From NCBI GenBank assembly GCA_007644065.1, contig VJWN01000001.1, positions 2,990,340 through 3,054,339 on the forward strand: a stretch of DNA of 64,000 nt. Direction: 5' to 3'. The translations under genes and the position numbers were made by a program. The notes beneath the pieces were generated by a model. It had not been told where the DNA came from. It searched no databases and worked only from the letters and a program-made list of their open reading frames with translations. This stretch comes from Margaritispora aquatica. Lineage: Eukaryota; Ascomycota; Leotiomycetes; Helotiales; Discinellaceae. Shown here in pieces: positions 12,227 through 25,331 of this stretch (its first letter is position 1; each line of letters starts with the position of its first letter).

Positions 12227-15200
12227 TAACTGTCTATGCTGGTACGGACCACCGAGGTGGCAGAAAATGTGGACGGAGGGAGGGCCTGGTCAGTGATACA
12301 TTGTACTGCCACACCACACCACACCTTCATCCTTGGGTTTTGATCATGGTTTTGACTCTTGGAATCAGGGATAACCAGCCAAGTGTCAATCCAGACAGAG
12401 TGATAGAGTGAAGAAATATGATATAATATGAAAGGAGATCCTTCGAGCTTCAAAATCGATTGAGCTTCAGAAGACAAGAAAAAAAACAATTTAGACCACA
12501 TGGAAGGAGAATTTGGAAGGGGCAAATTCTGAGATCTGAGTCAATGGTTAATGTACAGTTATTTCCTCTTCTCAGGTGCCAAGATCATCCTATCCTATCC
12601 TATCTCGTTTTGCTTGTCCTGTCTTGTTGATAGGTATCCTGTGTGTCTTATGTTTGTGTGTGAACTTGCCAATATATACCCATCCATTCCATTCCCCCTT
12701 GAACCATCCAAAACGCCATCCCAGTCCAGAAGAGACAACAGACCCCTTTGTACAAAGATAGATAATGCAACGCCCACCACACTTCGAGGCTCGTGTCATG
12801 TCCAGTCTAAGAAGTTCCGATTCCATTCCCTGGTAAATAGATGGGAAGAGAAAGAAGTAAGGAAAAATAAACACCCCACCACGCCGTGACCCCCATCCGT
12901 TTCCCGATGATAAACAGCGAGTGACTCCGTTCCATATTCACAGGTGCGTGCCGAAGTAACCAGAGGCAACAAAGCAACGCATGATTGCTGCCCAAAATTC
13001 AACCCAGTTTAATTCAGTTCGCCGTGCTCCGTTTCGTTTTTGCTGTTGACGCCTCGCTCGCTCGATTCGATTTCATGATAAAACGTCGAAAATTTCTTCC
13101 ATATACAATCCAACACTACTTCTGTCTCCACTCGCTCGCTCGGATACCGAAGCTATGCGCGCATGCGAGAATGCCTCATGGGCTGGCACCGGATGCCTTC
13201 CATCCAGATGGGATGCAGTGAGAGGGGCCGACAGTCACCTATATTGGAATTAGTGATTATTCATACTGGGAGGGTGGTCTTGGTAGACTAACCACAAGGT
13301 TCTGTTAATCTATAGCATTGGTCAGTATATAAGTTGGTCATTGGAAGAGAGGGGAATTACCTGTATTCTATTGCTACGACATCAGGGTTGCAGCGCTTGT
13401 GGGTTTGCTCGTAGACTTGGCACCATGCTCGTACTGTCCATCTCACATGTCCTGCGAAAAAATAAGTATATGTTCAAGAAAATTTCAAGACAGCCGAGGT
13501 CGAAGCAAATATTGATCCTCAACTTCTGGGATGGACATCATGACTCACCACACCTGTATTCGACCTGAGTATATTCGCACATATTGATATTTGGTGTTGG
13601 AATAAGTGCCTTGGAGGCCAAGTTTTGGACGACTGGGAGACGCTTAAGGCTTGGTGGGGAAGGTGGTGATTTGGAGGGTCTTGAGAGAGATCTGGACAAC
13701 GACGGAAACAACAGTCGGAGGTCTATATATCGAGACTGAAATCGAGTGCTGGATATATACTCTTCTTGACGAGCAGTGGAAAGCAGAAAATTCTCGATGA
13801 TGTGTCTGTCTCTTGGGAACAAGAATCGGAAGTCGAAGTGTATGTGGTGGCACTTGTGTAATCTTGGTGATAATACGTGTGGGGTTGTGTTGATGAGATG
13901 TCAATCAATGAGGAATGCGAGTGTGCATGTAAGTGAAGAGAAGCTGATCGGACCAGAGCAGGACGTTGAGTCAAATAGAAGGGAAGCACTACATATGTAT
14001 GTAGCAAGCCATGTTCCCCTCGATCTCTCTAGGGTCAGACCCGGCCATTTTCGGCCCAGTCGGTTCCAGAATATGAGGTGAGGGTGATGGGTGAGTAGTG
14101 CTCCGGGGGTGGGAAATAATGGAAAGTAAAGAAGACACTAGTACTCGTGTAGGTTTAGGGCATCTCCTGTGTGCTAGTCTCCATTCCTACGTTGGCTGAA
14201 GCAGACAGGAACCTTGAGAGGGGGACTTGATCCACCACCACGACAGTTGAGTTTCCCAGGGTGTTTTCTTTGCTTGGGTTTGCCTGGGTCCGTCCGCTAG
14301 AGCCAGCCCCATCCAGCTTGTCTCCTTGGCTCTCTCCCACACTCATCCTGGCACGCTAAACATCCTGGTGTGGAAAGATGGAACTTTTGACAGACTTTTG
14401 ATTGTATGGCCTTTCAAGTTTAGCGTTTCTTCCCCCTGGGCTGTGATTTAATTACCTGCAGAAGGCACCACAAGCAAGCCCGCCGCGCACTGACAGCCTA
14501 CCAGACCGATCTTGGCGACTTTATGCTCGGACTTCGTGGCTGGAGCCAGTGCCAGCGTCGGCATGTTCAGAGTAAGCCTTGACCTGGAGCTGAGATATTC
14601 GAGGTGAGACACAAAGGCAAGAACTTCCTTCCACCTTTTTGCTGCTGCTAAAGACAGCACTCTGACGTGAAACCTGCACGTGGAATAAAGTTCCTAACTT
14701 GCATGATCGTATAGCGAGAAGTTTACCTAGCAATACGACGTTGCTAGGCCCGAGATACTGTGATGAATATCCGTGGTGTTGTGTGTGTGTTGCATTCCCC
14801 TTGCAGTAGCAGTAGCTAGGCGAGGAGCTTTGTAAAGTCTTTCAAACTTACATCTTGATACCGTGAGCCGAACTCTAGCCACCCACGAAGCGACAACACA
14901 TCTCACCTCAAGTACCTCTGTACCACTATTTGAAAATGACCTCAAGATGTAACCCGTGGCAGCAAAGCTTCCAAATCCACTCTGCACTGGCACACAGCCA
15001 CTTTCGCCTTATGGTCTTGGGAGGATGTCGGTGGTGGGAGATGCTGAAGATAGTGCTGTGCTCAGACGTGGAATCGTCGATGCACGTATTCAAATATTCT
15101 CAATTACGCTTGGGAAGGACTTCTTTAGCAAGCAGCCCTGCCTATGCTAGGTTGTGAATAGATAAGACAGCTGATGGTGTGGAGTTTCACGAGCGCTGGT

Positions 15201-16407
15201 TAAATACGCAGTCGGAGGATAGAACTGCAGTATATCTTTGTCCTGTGCGAGATCGGGTTGATCATAGCACGAAGAGCATCTCTATCTCATGCACAACACA
15301 CGTTGATAATGATCCCAAGCAGCAGCAGCAGCTCATCCAGAACATGGGACGACATCAGATTGAGCCTTGTATAATCTGATACTCGATCGAATCTGGCACG
15401 CTTGGACTGTTGTTTCCCATTGAAAAATTTGGAAATATCTCCTAAAATAATCAGAGCGATGGCAACCACGGCCAAAATCAACTTCGAAATCGGCGGTCAA
15501 AGCCAGCTTGCATGCTAGTGCTAGTGCTCGACGTGGGTGGTCGCTGCGTTGCTTGCTGCTGCACCGCTGGCGTCAATCTTGGTTGGAAACGGGTGTCGCA
15601 ATGATCCGAACCCCCAATAAAAAGTGTGGAGGAGGCCCGAGATTGCATTGCCATGTGGCTCTCGTTGCCAAGGTGAAAGCATCGATTCGGTATAATTCCT
15701 GAATAGCCCGTCGCCGTCGCCGTCGCCTGTTGATTATGTTTACCCACCAAAAACACTTTGTCTGCTCATGCTTCATGTAATATACTTGCACCCCCAATGT
15801 ATGTCACCAAGTACTGTGACACACTCAGTGTCGAACATATACTTGTCAACGTTCAAGTTGGCATTGAGTGATTCAACTTCTAGCGACGTGATCTTCGCAA
15901 ATCTTCCTAATCCATCACCACGGAAGGTCAAGTCCGTACTTCTTTGAGCCAGAGGGCACAGTTTCCAGGCTCGCTCAGTGGTGGTCGTTTATCACCATGT
16001 CACCATGTTGGTAGACCAAATCCAGCTTCAAACCACAAAACAAACATAACGTATTATGCGTTACTTTTCCCCTGGCCAAAGCATTCTGTGCTGCCGGTAA
16101 ATATATGACTAGCGTATAGCGCCGTCGGCAAATCCATAATGTAGCTCGACTTGGCCGGTACGCCGTTGAACTTAAAACCGCTTCAAAGTTGGCCCTTGGC
16201 GTGCCTGACGAGCGTCGCGGAAGTATTCCCCATCAAAGTTAGAAGTTCATGGTCTGAAGTGTAAATACTACATTCGTGTTCTGTGATTGGATGTGAAATG
16301 CCGCTCCTGTTTGTCCTGTTTGCCCTCCAAATGCACTTACTGTTGATCAGCCTGTATCAAGAATGACCTGAAAATCTAGAACCTAGTCCTTCATTAGCAG
16401 CTCCGAG

Positions 16408-16419
16408 TTTTTTTTTTTT
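16408..16419. repeat. T12 homopolymer
   Basis: Twelve consecutive T in the gene-free tract. Its length may be uncertain in the assembly. Confidence 0.7.
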
Positions 16420-19400
16420 GCAACGCAATTTCAGATTGTCCGAGCTGGCTTTCTTGCTCTTGCTTGCAAAACCAAACGTTACACCATGAGGAGGTGAATC
16501 CCGTCAACCCACAAGCTTTGCCCTTGATGTCTTTCTTCTCACAAGACACAACGGGCGTCTGTCAACCAGTCTCGTGGCCAAGCCAAAAACCCTCTTCTCC
16601 ATCTTACTCATTCCCACCGCAGCATTCGCAAGAACCATGTACCATGTACTATGTACCCATGTATCCATGTACCCAGCTCACACAGAAACAAGCGGCGGCC
16701 ACAGCCTTCTGTTTCTTCTGTATTGCTTCTCAATCTTTTCAACCTTCTCATCTCTCTGCCACAAGAGCCCGGCCGCCATGACGGAATAAAGTGGACGGCG
16801 GCGCTGATTCCTTCTTTGAGACAAAGCTAGACAGCCTTCCATGCATGGAAAAGCCACAAGACGGCGGGGACGCTCCTCAACGCGGCTCGTCAGCAAGGAT
16901 TAAAAGAGCGCTAGCTCCCAGTATCACGGCGTTGGTAGGATGTGGTACCGAGGGACATCCATTCATCCTTCTGTTTGGACATGGATTTTTTGACACTAAC
17001 CATACATCAGGGTTTATTGGTCGCTGGAAACCGGTCTCAAAGTCATGAAAGATGATGCTGTTTATGGAGAGATGAAGCGCCTCATGAGGTGTTTGGTTTG
17101 GTACTCGTGGTGGTGTGGATTGAATGCACAGCGGAGCATTTTTCATGCAGAATTGACAGTCTTGGGAGCTTGAAAGTCTCCTGGCCGCAGAAGCAGTAGC
17201 TGTCTCTCGTCATCCGATTCGCCATGATTCCAACACTGAAGGTTTGAAATGCGGGACGGACCTGACCATCTCGGTCTGTGTCCGAAGGCAAAGTGTGCAA
17301 TGCGAAGAGTACACGGATTTATGATGACCAAAAGATCATCCAAGGATCCAAAATGTCACCATGGCCCAGATATGCGCTTTCAAGATTTGCTGACACGGCC
17401 ATTATCCAGTCTTGTTTTGTATGAAAGCATTTTCATATCCCTGAATATCTTTGATGAGTGGTGGAACTTCACGGTTCCGTAGGGACTTCTCCGTCCCCTG
17501 ATAGAAATGACTTGGGTACACGCACGCTGCTTATATGGTTAGAGGGCAATATCAAGCCAAGTAAGCCCAGGTAAGTATAAGAAGATGGAGTTTCCTTAGC
17601 ACTCGATTGTAAGGTCGCAAGTATACCTGTTTCTGCAGGCCATAAATCTTGCCAAAAGCCTGTGTTTAGCTGGAATGAGGGCATGCATTCAATAAGCTAA
17701 ACGTTCAGTAATTTGTAGCTAAATGCTGGTAGTGACATAAAGCCTCGGTAATATCTTAGTCCGAGAACTTAGGGAAGAAGCTTTCCTATAATCTTGACCA
17801 TCACTCAAAAGCCGGCCAGCAGAACCCATGAACACCTCGGTATAGCAGTATCATAGTATTGCTAGCCGTCTAGATTTGGCGAATTTAGCGTACAGAGTTT
17901 GATGAACACAAGGAGGGGGATTGTGCTTGTGGATGTGACTGCAGAAGAACATATGATTTGCTTGCTCAAGACCTCAATCAATCATGGATGAACGAGAGCC
18001 TACAGGACCGGATATCAACACCCGATGTATTAATACTTTGGGAAAATATTAGGAGGATTTTCGGCATGGCAGTTGAAACACGATTTAACAACAGCCGTTC
18101 CAGAGCGAGGAACACAAGAAGATAATCCTGGCTGCATCCGGTCAAGTGCCTGGCGATCAACAGTTGGGCAGCATTGTTCCCCATCACAATCACATCTTTG
18201 ACCATTGGAAAAAAAAACCTCCAGCGAAAGTCTAATTCTGCTGGGGCTACAGGTCTTGAACTCTCGTTACTATCACTAGAAAGTTAAAATATTTCTCTTA
18301 ATGCGAATACGACTACCGAAAAGTCGAGCTGTCGTTGAAATCTCCGTTTTAGGAGTTCATTTAGTTTTTGGAGAACTCCTCGCCTAGATGCCCAATCCGA
18401 TCCGGTAGGTTGGAAGGTTAGGACTTTGACTTCATATCTGATGTCCTGATATCGATATCGAATGCCTACACACACCACTGACTGCCATTAGCTATCAGCA
18501 ACTGTACCTTCGCACAAATTCCTCATACGAGTATGGGACTCCATCGTAACGGGCATGCACATCCTATCGACGGAAACGTGGGGGTAGAAGATACCTTGCT
18601 GTCGGCTTCCGGGCTCCTCGTTGCCGTTCATGCACACATCGCACACAGGTGATGCCCGCCAACTTCAGCTCGAGCTCAAGAGCATCAGGAGATCAAATGC
18701 TCTGCTCCTCATTGCCCCTCTTCCTCCACTTTCCCAAGCCTTGCTTGCCCAAAACCCAGGTCCGCGTTGGCGGTGTCGACTTTGTCCAGGCAACGGTGGT
18801 GGGGCACTTTGACAAAGATGCTTCACCCATGTTCCCATGCCTCTCTCCGTGCGTCTTGGGATTGGGAAACACGAACAAGAGCATGCGCATGCTTGCAAGC
18901 GACGACGATTGATTAAATCAATAAAAACAACTTTCTACATGTGCCGCCTTCCTTGTCCTTGAACATGCTATCAATCAGGACATGCCCGTTTATCCCTCGT
19001 GGAAGGATGGAAGTGTGTGAGAGTTGTTTATGCCTGAGGGGCATATATTATTCCAACAGGGGATTTCCAGCCGGGCTATCTGTAGCCGACCAGTCTTCCT
19101 GCTCAAAGAAGGTACTCTATGGTACCGAATGGGCATCTTGATCTCGTACGAGTGTATCATGACGAGGCTTCTGGCTTTTCTTCCTTCATCCTTCATCCTT
19201 CAGCTCCTTACTGCAGGAGATTGGTGTTACCAACAGCGACGACGACAACTCGGTCGTTGGAGACACGGCAACACGCATTCAGACCAACATCTGGACGAGA
19301 AGTCACACGAACCAAGAAGGTGGAGTAGATGGAGGTTCGGTCCGTACCAGACAACAGGTTCACCCGCTTGTCAGCAGTAGTTCGTCTTTCTTTCTTGGTC

Positions 19401-19650
19401 TTGCAATTAATCAATTACCAAACTCTCTCAATCTTTGGTATCGAGAGCTTCGTACTCGCACTCAGAATCCGTCGTCATCCTAGTGGATGAACGATGGAAG
19501 CGAACACTCAGCTATCAGCAAGGCTAGATCGGCGATCTCAAATCATGCTTCGTTCCAGACCGTTGGCTTCCTGTATTGTACTGAAGCTTTGGCTTTTGCT
19601 TTGGCTTAGTACGCCAGGTATAGCATCTTGAATTATTGGGTACACGCCTC

Positions 19651-21231
19651 TTAGTTACGCCAGGTGACTTTGAAGTTTCGAAACCTCCCTATTAGTAACG
19701 TTGGTGCATTTGTCGCAAATGGTGTGCAATGACATACCCCAAAGCAGTATGCCGGGTATGTGGCTTGAAACGCCTGATCCCAAAACGTATGTCCGATGTA
19801 ATCGCTCCATCCAGCCATTTCATTCGACATGAGAACCTTTTTCTTCGAATTCACTAGCAGGCACCCAATCACAAAACAGCCGTGTAGATACACACTGTAC
19901 ATGCTGCAGAGACTTCTGCAGTTCATCACATCACTTGTGTTGCCTCGCTTACACCTTGTTTGTGACTCTGATATTACCGCCGGATCCTTCCTGTGCGACT
20001 CAACGAAGCGCGATAAGCACATCTTCCAGAAAGCCTCATGCATCGCGGTATTCGCGTTTGGCTGAAATGTTCCTGCTCACAATGAATATTTGTTTTTGTA
20101 CGAGCCGTCAACGCAAATATGAGTCTGTGTCCTGGCTCATGACTTCAATTCTCAGAACGAAATGTATTGAACCGTTTCTTGATACATTTCAGGATATGCT
20201 ACCGGTAGACATCCCCACTGTACCGGAGAAGTCTCCTGAGTCCTGGCTTATTCGAGACCTTGTCATCGCATTCTTGTCCGTTTGTGGCCTTTCACCGAAT
20301 ACCTATCATCTGAAATATAATCTCGATCTTGAGTCCCATGATATCTTTCTCTTGAATCGGCCATTTATCTACTGCACTTGAGCATTTCTTATCATAGGGC
20401 CTCATATTTTCCCATCAATGAAACAACGAGGCACTTCGCTAACAGCATAGCATTGTTGTGGAATAAGAATCTCATCGAGGCCTAGAATCGAATTCCAAGT
20501 GTCGATGTCCAAACTTCGGCTATTCGTTGTCATTAATTCTAGATCTGCGCTTATTCTAAATTCTCCGTAGACATCAACACCAACGAGCCAGTAATCACGC
20601 TGAAGGCCATTCGTCGAATGCAACCCGAACCCCGGTATGCATAGCTGCACACTATTTGTGTTTTGATGGAGCGAAGATCATCAATACTTTATGCTCCAGA
20701 CCTCACACTCACACATCGGAACCCTGCGCCGAGGACCCTTTGCGCATGATCATACCTCTATATTCAGACGAAAGAGTGAACGGCTCGCACTGCCTCCCTT
20801 GTACAGCATCATAGCAAAATAGACATGCCACTTGCGCACTTTGCCTCGACTGCCAGAACTTGGTTGAGGTGATACAAAGATGCGCCCAAGTCCACCTCAT
20901 TACCAGACTGTCGAGCCCATTTGTAAGGCTGACGAATCGTTGTTCGAACTTGTGAAATGCGTCTTCCGCCTCTGTTTCTCGTATCTCCACCACCACATTC
21001 AACCTCGCCGATGTCTTGGTCACCAGCAGCCGAAGGGGATACCGTGACGGAGCTATCTCCGACTTCAAGAACCAGAAACAACTCCATTATATTCAATGAA
21101 AGTCGAAAGTGGAGCCCGAAAAGACTATGACGGAACAAACAAGAGTGCTTCCACATGCGCACGCCTCCAGGAAAGTAAACAGCAAGGCCGTAAAGAAGTT
21201 GTGATCGTGTGGTGACCAAAACGCACTGCAT
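19651..21231 (-). other. Cluster of medium open frames, unresolved (possible broken gene)
   Basis: On the minus strand three stretches (21231-20809, about 20650-20402 and 20043-19651) each keep 80-140 codons open with a protein-like mix, for example RDYWLVGVDVYGEF and TYPAYCFGVC. The plus strand also has an open frame at 19935-20381. I could not join the minus-strand pieces with matching splice phases: the donor near 20747 is phase 1 and the acceptor near 20652 needs phase 2. This may be a decayed gene (a HET-type incompatibility protein crossed my mind from an EAFWK-like stretch, but no HET motif is visible) or chance frames. Confidence 0.2.
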
Positions 21232-21783
21232 GTGCTTTTATCTGCCGTGTTACAAACCAGACTGTCGGGACCAACTCAAAGGATTGTTGAATAGGTTGCT
21301 GCAACGCATGGTGAGTGGCTCAACTCTGCATAAACGCCTCTTTGGCTGCCTAGCAAGCCAAACATGTGAGTGTGTCTTGATTGTCTTTGCAGGGCTCCAA
21401 AATGGAAGGTGATATGTGACAAAGGATGAATACTCGCATGCAATGACAGTCTTGTGATCTGGAGTGATGTAGATAGATTGTGAGCGAGATGGAAGAATGA
21501 AGGACGGGAAGGAATAGGCTGATATGACGCAGAAGAAGGAGGAGAGGAAACCAAAATTAGAAAATAACTAATTAAAATGAAAGTACACAAGATTTGGAAT
21601 ATGAATCAACTGGGGCAGCAATTGTGATATAGTGAATTTATGTGTAGATGGTTTATGTCAAACGTGTAGGTACCGAAACAGTAAACAAACAACTCCCTCT
21701 CCATCAACCTTAGCCCCACGACGCCGTGCCCCATACTCCAAAGAAGCTCCTGTAGATGATTTTAGCACTCAACAGACCCGAGA

Positions 21784-24429
21784 TTATTCTCTCTTCTGCC
21801 TTGGCTTGATTTGTCTCTTGGGTGCAGGGGTTCCATTTGTCGCCATGCCCAGAGCTATTTTGCTTCTCATTCCAACTTTGACAGGCTTCTGGTCGTCTTG
21901 CTTTGCTTTGACTTTCCTATCTTCCTTAGCAGGAGGCAATGCAGGCTCTAGCTCAACCAGTGTAGTAGCTGTTTGATATTGTGCGATCTCCTCTGCCCAT
22001 ACAACATTCCTGCCTTTCTTGTTTTTGCCCTTTTTGGCTGCCGCGTTCTCGTCAAACGCTTCTTTCAGCGCCTTATGTTTAGCAGCAGGATCCTCCCTGT
22101 CTTCGGCTTTCTTTGCCAACACAAGCGGAGGGAGAAGGGCACCGCCCTTATTCTTCCGAGTGTTGAACTTAGTTAATGTCGCTAATTCCTTGTCTTCATT
22201 TTTTCGAAGTGTGACCGTAGTATCACCATCCTGACCATTCAGTCGGCGAAGTGGAATGAAGCTCGGAGCAGCAAAGGGAGCTGACTTCACTGGTAATCTT
22301 GTACGTCCACTTCGCCGAGTTGTTCTTGGCTGGGCAAGCTCATCTTCATCTTCAGTACGGTCAACAACCTTCTTACGCTTGCTTGGTGAAGTCGCTGGCA
22401 AGGAGATGTCAAACTCTACAGTTTCATCTTGTGCTTTTGGTGACGATGGAGATGAGACCAACGGTAGTGTTCCAAGAGGTATCTGAAGTGGCGAGTGAGG
22501 CAGTGACCGTTTCCTCTTGGGGATTAAAACATTCGCTTTTGCAACTTTACCAGCTTTGACACGGTTGAGAAAGCTACGGAGCAAGTCTGTATCATCACGA
22601 TTGTAGACAGTAGCAGATACTTCTCCAGCAAGCTCCAGTACGGTCGATGAATTGTCAACGACCTGATCATTCTGACTTGTGCCAGTTTCACCTACTGGCT
22701 TCATGCTCAAGGTAATCTCATCTAGCGTCTCCAGATTCTCAGAGTTTTCTGGAACTTCCTCGCAGCTAGGCGACATTATTGGTGACTGGGGAGTAATCCT
22801 CTCTAGATCGTGGGCTGGCAGCTCCAGAGCAGCTAGATCAAATTCTTCCGTTGATTCCAATGCGGGTACGGCCACCACATCATCGTAAATCGTCGATGGC
22901 ATGGGCGGGGGTAAATCAAAGTCAAAAGATTCTGTCGCTTCAATATTGAGAGCTTCTTGAATGTCTTCCATCTCATTGCGTTCTGTCATTGTCTCGTCTG
23001 TGCAAGAGTTTTGTTCTGCAGGCAAAGCATGAGTGAACTCAGCAGCTACGCTGACATTCTCTTCTGGCATAGTGAAGTTGGTCCTGGTATTTTGATCTTG
23101 ATGCTCACTTTCAATTGGAATGAAGGTGATACTTTTAGAGCTGTGTGACTTTGGTGTGCGGTGAGCTCTGTATGGGGAGTGTGCTTCAAAAGGTGGTTCA
23201 TCCATATTGGAGCTATTTTGTATCGCCTCGGAGGGCATATCTTCTGGAACAAGCGAGCTCGCACGAGCGAGTCGAGCGCTCCGCTTGACTGGACTTCTCA
23301 TGGGCGTTCTTGAATTTCTCGACCTGTTCTTCTTAGGAGTTTCACCAAATTTTGCTGATAAGAGAGCCTTAGATTCCAGTGGAGTTTCAAGCGGAAACTC
23401 AATTGATGGATTTTCTTCAGAGGTATTGCAAACCAAAGACAAGGTTTCGGAGCTCTCTTCGAGGATGGTTGGGAGGTCACTTGGTCCTGCTGCCTTGGCT
23501 AGCTCTTCCACTGCACCTTCCTCTAGAATTTCTTGCTTTGCAGGTTCCTCGTTGATGGAAACACTTTGATCCTCGTCCATATGAACAATTTCTATATTCG
23601 CGTGTGCGCCTGCAACACTGTCTGTGGAAGTGCCGAAGATATCCACTGGCTGTAATGAGACTGGAAGTAGAGAAATGTCGTGGAGACTTTCAGCAGCTTC
23701 GAATTCCAAATTATGCTCAACAATTGTCGATTGGTCGTTTGAGACCTCTTCAGCTTCACCGAAACTCGATAGTCTCCTGAAACTCTGTCGCAAAGATTTG
23801 GTCCGTCGTGCAGGCTTCGCAGTTGGGCTTACAGACTTGCTACTTTCAACCTCGACATCTTCGTCAGGAATAATATTACTCGCACCTGGCGTCACATCCT
23901 GTAAGGGAAGCTTCTTCGTTGATTTCTTTGGCGTGATGAGGTGGTTTGCGTTCGTCCGCTTCCTAGGCACCAATAGGGCATCCAAATCGAGAACTTCTCC
24001 AGCCTTCTTGAGCGGTGACAGACGCTCCATAATGCCAACCTCGTTCTCCTGGTTGTCTCCATACTCTGGTATCCATTTCGCATTCGATATATTCTCCCTC
24101 GCTCCAGCGACTCTCAGTCTCTTCCTCGCCCCCATACCCTCCAAGTCGAGCTCCTTCTGGGCGTCACCAGTCTCTCTGATCTTAACCCCTCGAATGATAC
24201 TGCCTGATTTCTTCCAGATCTTCTGGCCGTGCAATCGTGGGGCATGCGCCGGTACGAGTTCTCGGTCCCATGGTTTGGAATGTCGCGTGGGTCGTGGCAA
24301 CGCGAAAGCGTCCTTGTATACCTCCCTATGAGTTTATAAGCTGACTGAAGATTATATGCAGCATGTTCGAGGAATTAATTACAATTCAGAGCCTTGAGCA
24401 GGCTCAGAAGCCAGATTCATCTCATCCAT
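21784..24429 (-). CDS. Large disordered, probably nuclear protein of unknown function
   Basis: Two exons, 24429-24383 and 24325-21784, encode about 862 residues. The 57-bp intron (GTAATT...CATAG) is inferred because the long frame has no ATG at its 5' end and the upstream ATG at 24429 joins it in phase 2. The protein is rich in S, T, E, P and K throughout and has no clear globular fold except short conserved-looking blocks: an N-terminal basic segment (RLHGQKIWKKSGSI), KRSARLARASS near the middle, and a C-terminal region with TRRSGRTRLP, PSFIPLRRL and LATLTKFNTRKNKGG. Basic clusters PKRKRS and PSKRKK look like nuclear localisation signals, and many SP/TP sites suggest cyclin-dependent phosphorylation. 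A chromatin or cell-cycle scaffold is a reasonable guess, but I do not recognise the family. It shares a 418-bp divergent promoter with mS37. Confidence 0.8.
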
Positions 24430-24847
24430 AGTTACTGATTTATTGTGTTTGTTTATACCCAGCAGTATTCGTGTAGCAGGTTAAAAATTAAAATAAAGAA
24501 TTTACTCTTCTATTAGAATCAGAGAAGAATCATAGACATGAGGCTACAGAAGCAACAATAACCGAATGCTTTTGTCGTAAGGATGGTCCTTGACTTTTGT
24601 GGTGGTCGGTTTCGCACACGACCAGTGTTTGTTGACATTCGGTCTGGACGTGTAAATTTGAGCTCGGGCCACTAGTGGTTTTCTTAGCGCCAAAATTAAA
24701 GATGCCGAGTGCACTCGACAACGAGTACTGCAGGACACCAGGAGCAAGTCTTCAATACAGCATTCAACCATCGCAACTTGACCACATCGTCCAATTGGAA
24801 GGGATAATCAGATCTTTGGTAGTCGGGCCACAGGACAAGAGATACGA
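24430..24847. promoter_or_regulatory. Divergent promoter, nuclear protein / mS37
   Basis: These 418 bp lie between start codons facing away from each other. The left part is AT-rich (around 24480-24510). No other gene fits here. Confidence 0.6.
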
Positions 24848-25331
24848 TGCCGCCAAAAGGAGCCTCCACGGCGCTGAAGCCCATGCGCATGCCACCACTC
24901 CCTAAACTCAAAGTTCGACGACCAAATCAATCAGATGCGAATCCATGTCTAGCTATCATGAGCTCAGTATTGAGTACGACCCCAGGCTATTGAATGCGAG
25001 GTTTTGGGATGAAATAAGGGCAGAGGTGCTGACGTTGGCATAGCATGTTGGGCTTCCTCAGGATATACGGCAGCAGGATGCCAGCTACTGGAGACACAAT
25101 TGAGGACGTGTATGGATACGCCGGTATGTGCACACGCGGGATTTCATATGCCTGGGACCTATGCTTTGCCGCAGCTTTTGTGTAAAGAATGGATGGAATA
25201 CTCGTAGTGCTGGGTGCCAGTGGCTAATCTGATATAAACTACAGAGACCGACATCACAGAAGAAGAATGCCATCAATTACCATCTCATGCGGATGTATCC
25301 AAACCTTGTTGGACCAAGGAAGAAGAAGTGA
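24848..25331 (+). CDS. mrp10: Mitochondrial small-subunit ribosomal protein mS37 (Mrp10)
   Basis: Three small exons, 24848-24974, 25044-25123 and 25245-25331, encode 97 residues. Introns of 69 and 121 bp have GTACGA and GTATGT donors, and the first has a GCTGAC branch motif. The N-terminus (MPPKGAS, then MPPLPKLKVRRPNQ) and the C-terminus (INYHLMRMYP, then VGPRKKK) match fungal Mrp10. The CHCH fold is visible as a twin CX9C motif: C-LAIMSSVLT-C and C-QLLETQLRT-C. Such proteins are imported into the intermembrane space and oxidised by Mia40, and mS37 then joins the mitoribosome small subunit. I put the last acceptor at 25244 because it gives the family's usual spacing before INYHL; a second AG 15 bp downstream would delete five residues. 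Confidence 0.93.

Larger units (their letters stand above)
3732..21783. other. 18-kb stretch without a convincing gene
   Basis: I read both strands and found no open frame longer than about 170 codons, none resembling a known family, and no chain of frames that splices cleanly into a long protein. Base composition is close to that of the neighbouring genes; it is not the AT-rich, stop-filled sequence expected of RIP-mutated repeats, and I see no transposon ends or duplicated blocks. It carries simple repeats (9451-9486, 12191-12226, a T12 run at 16408-16419) and scattered TATA-like and CT-rich tracts of the sort seen in long promoters and leaders. Two spots that might hide short genes (6694-6926 and 19651-21231) are listed separately. 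It may hold long non-coding transcripts, lineage-specific short genes or distal regulatory DNA. Confidence 0.6.

Noticed and set aside
23624..24331. 235-codon plus-strand frame opposite the nuclear-protein gene
   Set aside because: It is the mirror of a long serine/lysine-rich coding frame; no motif, and the minus-strand gene with its spliced first exon explains the region.
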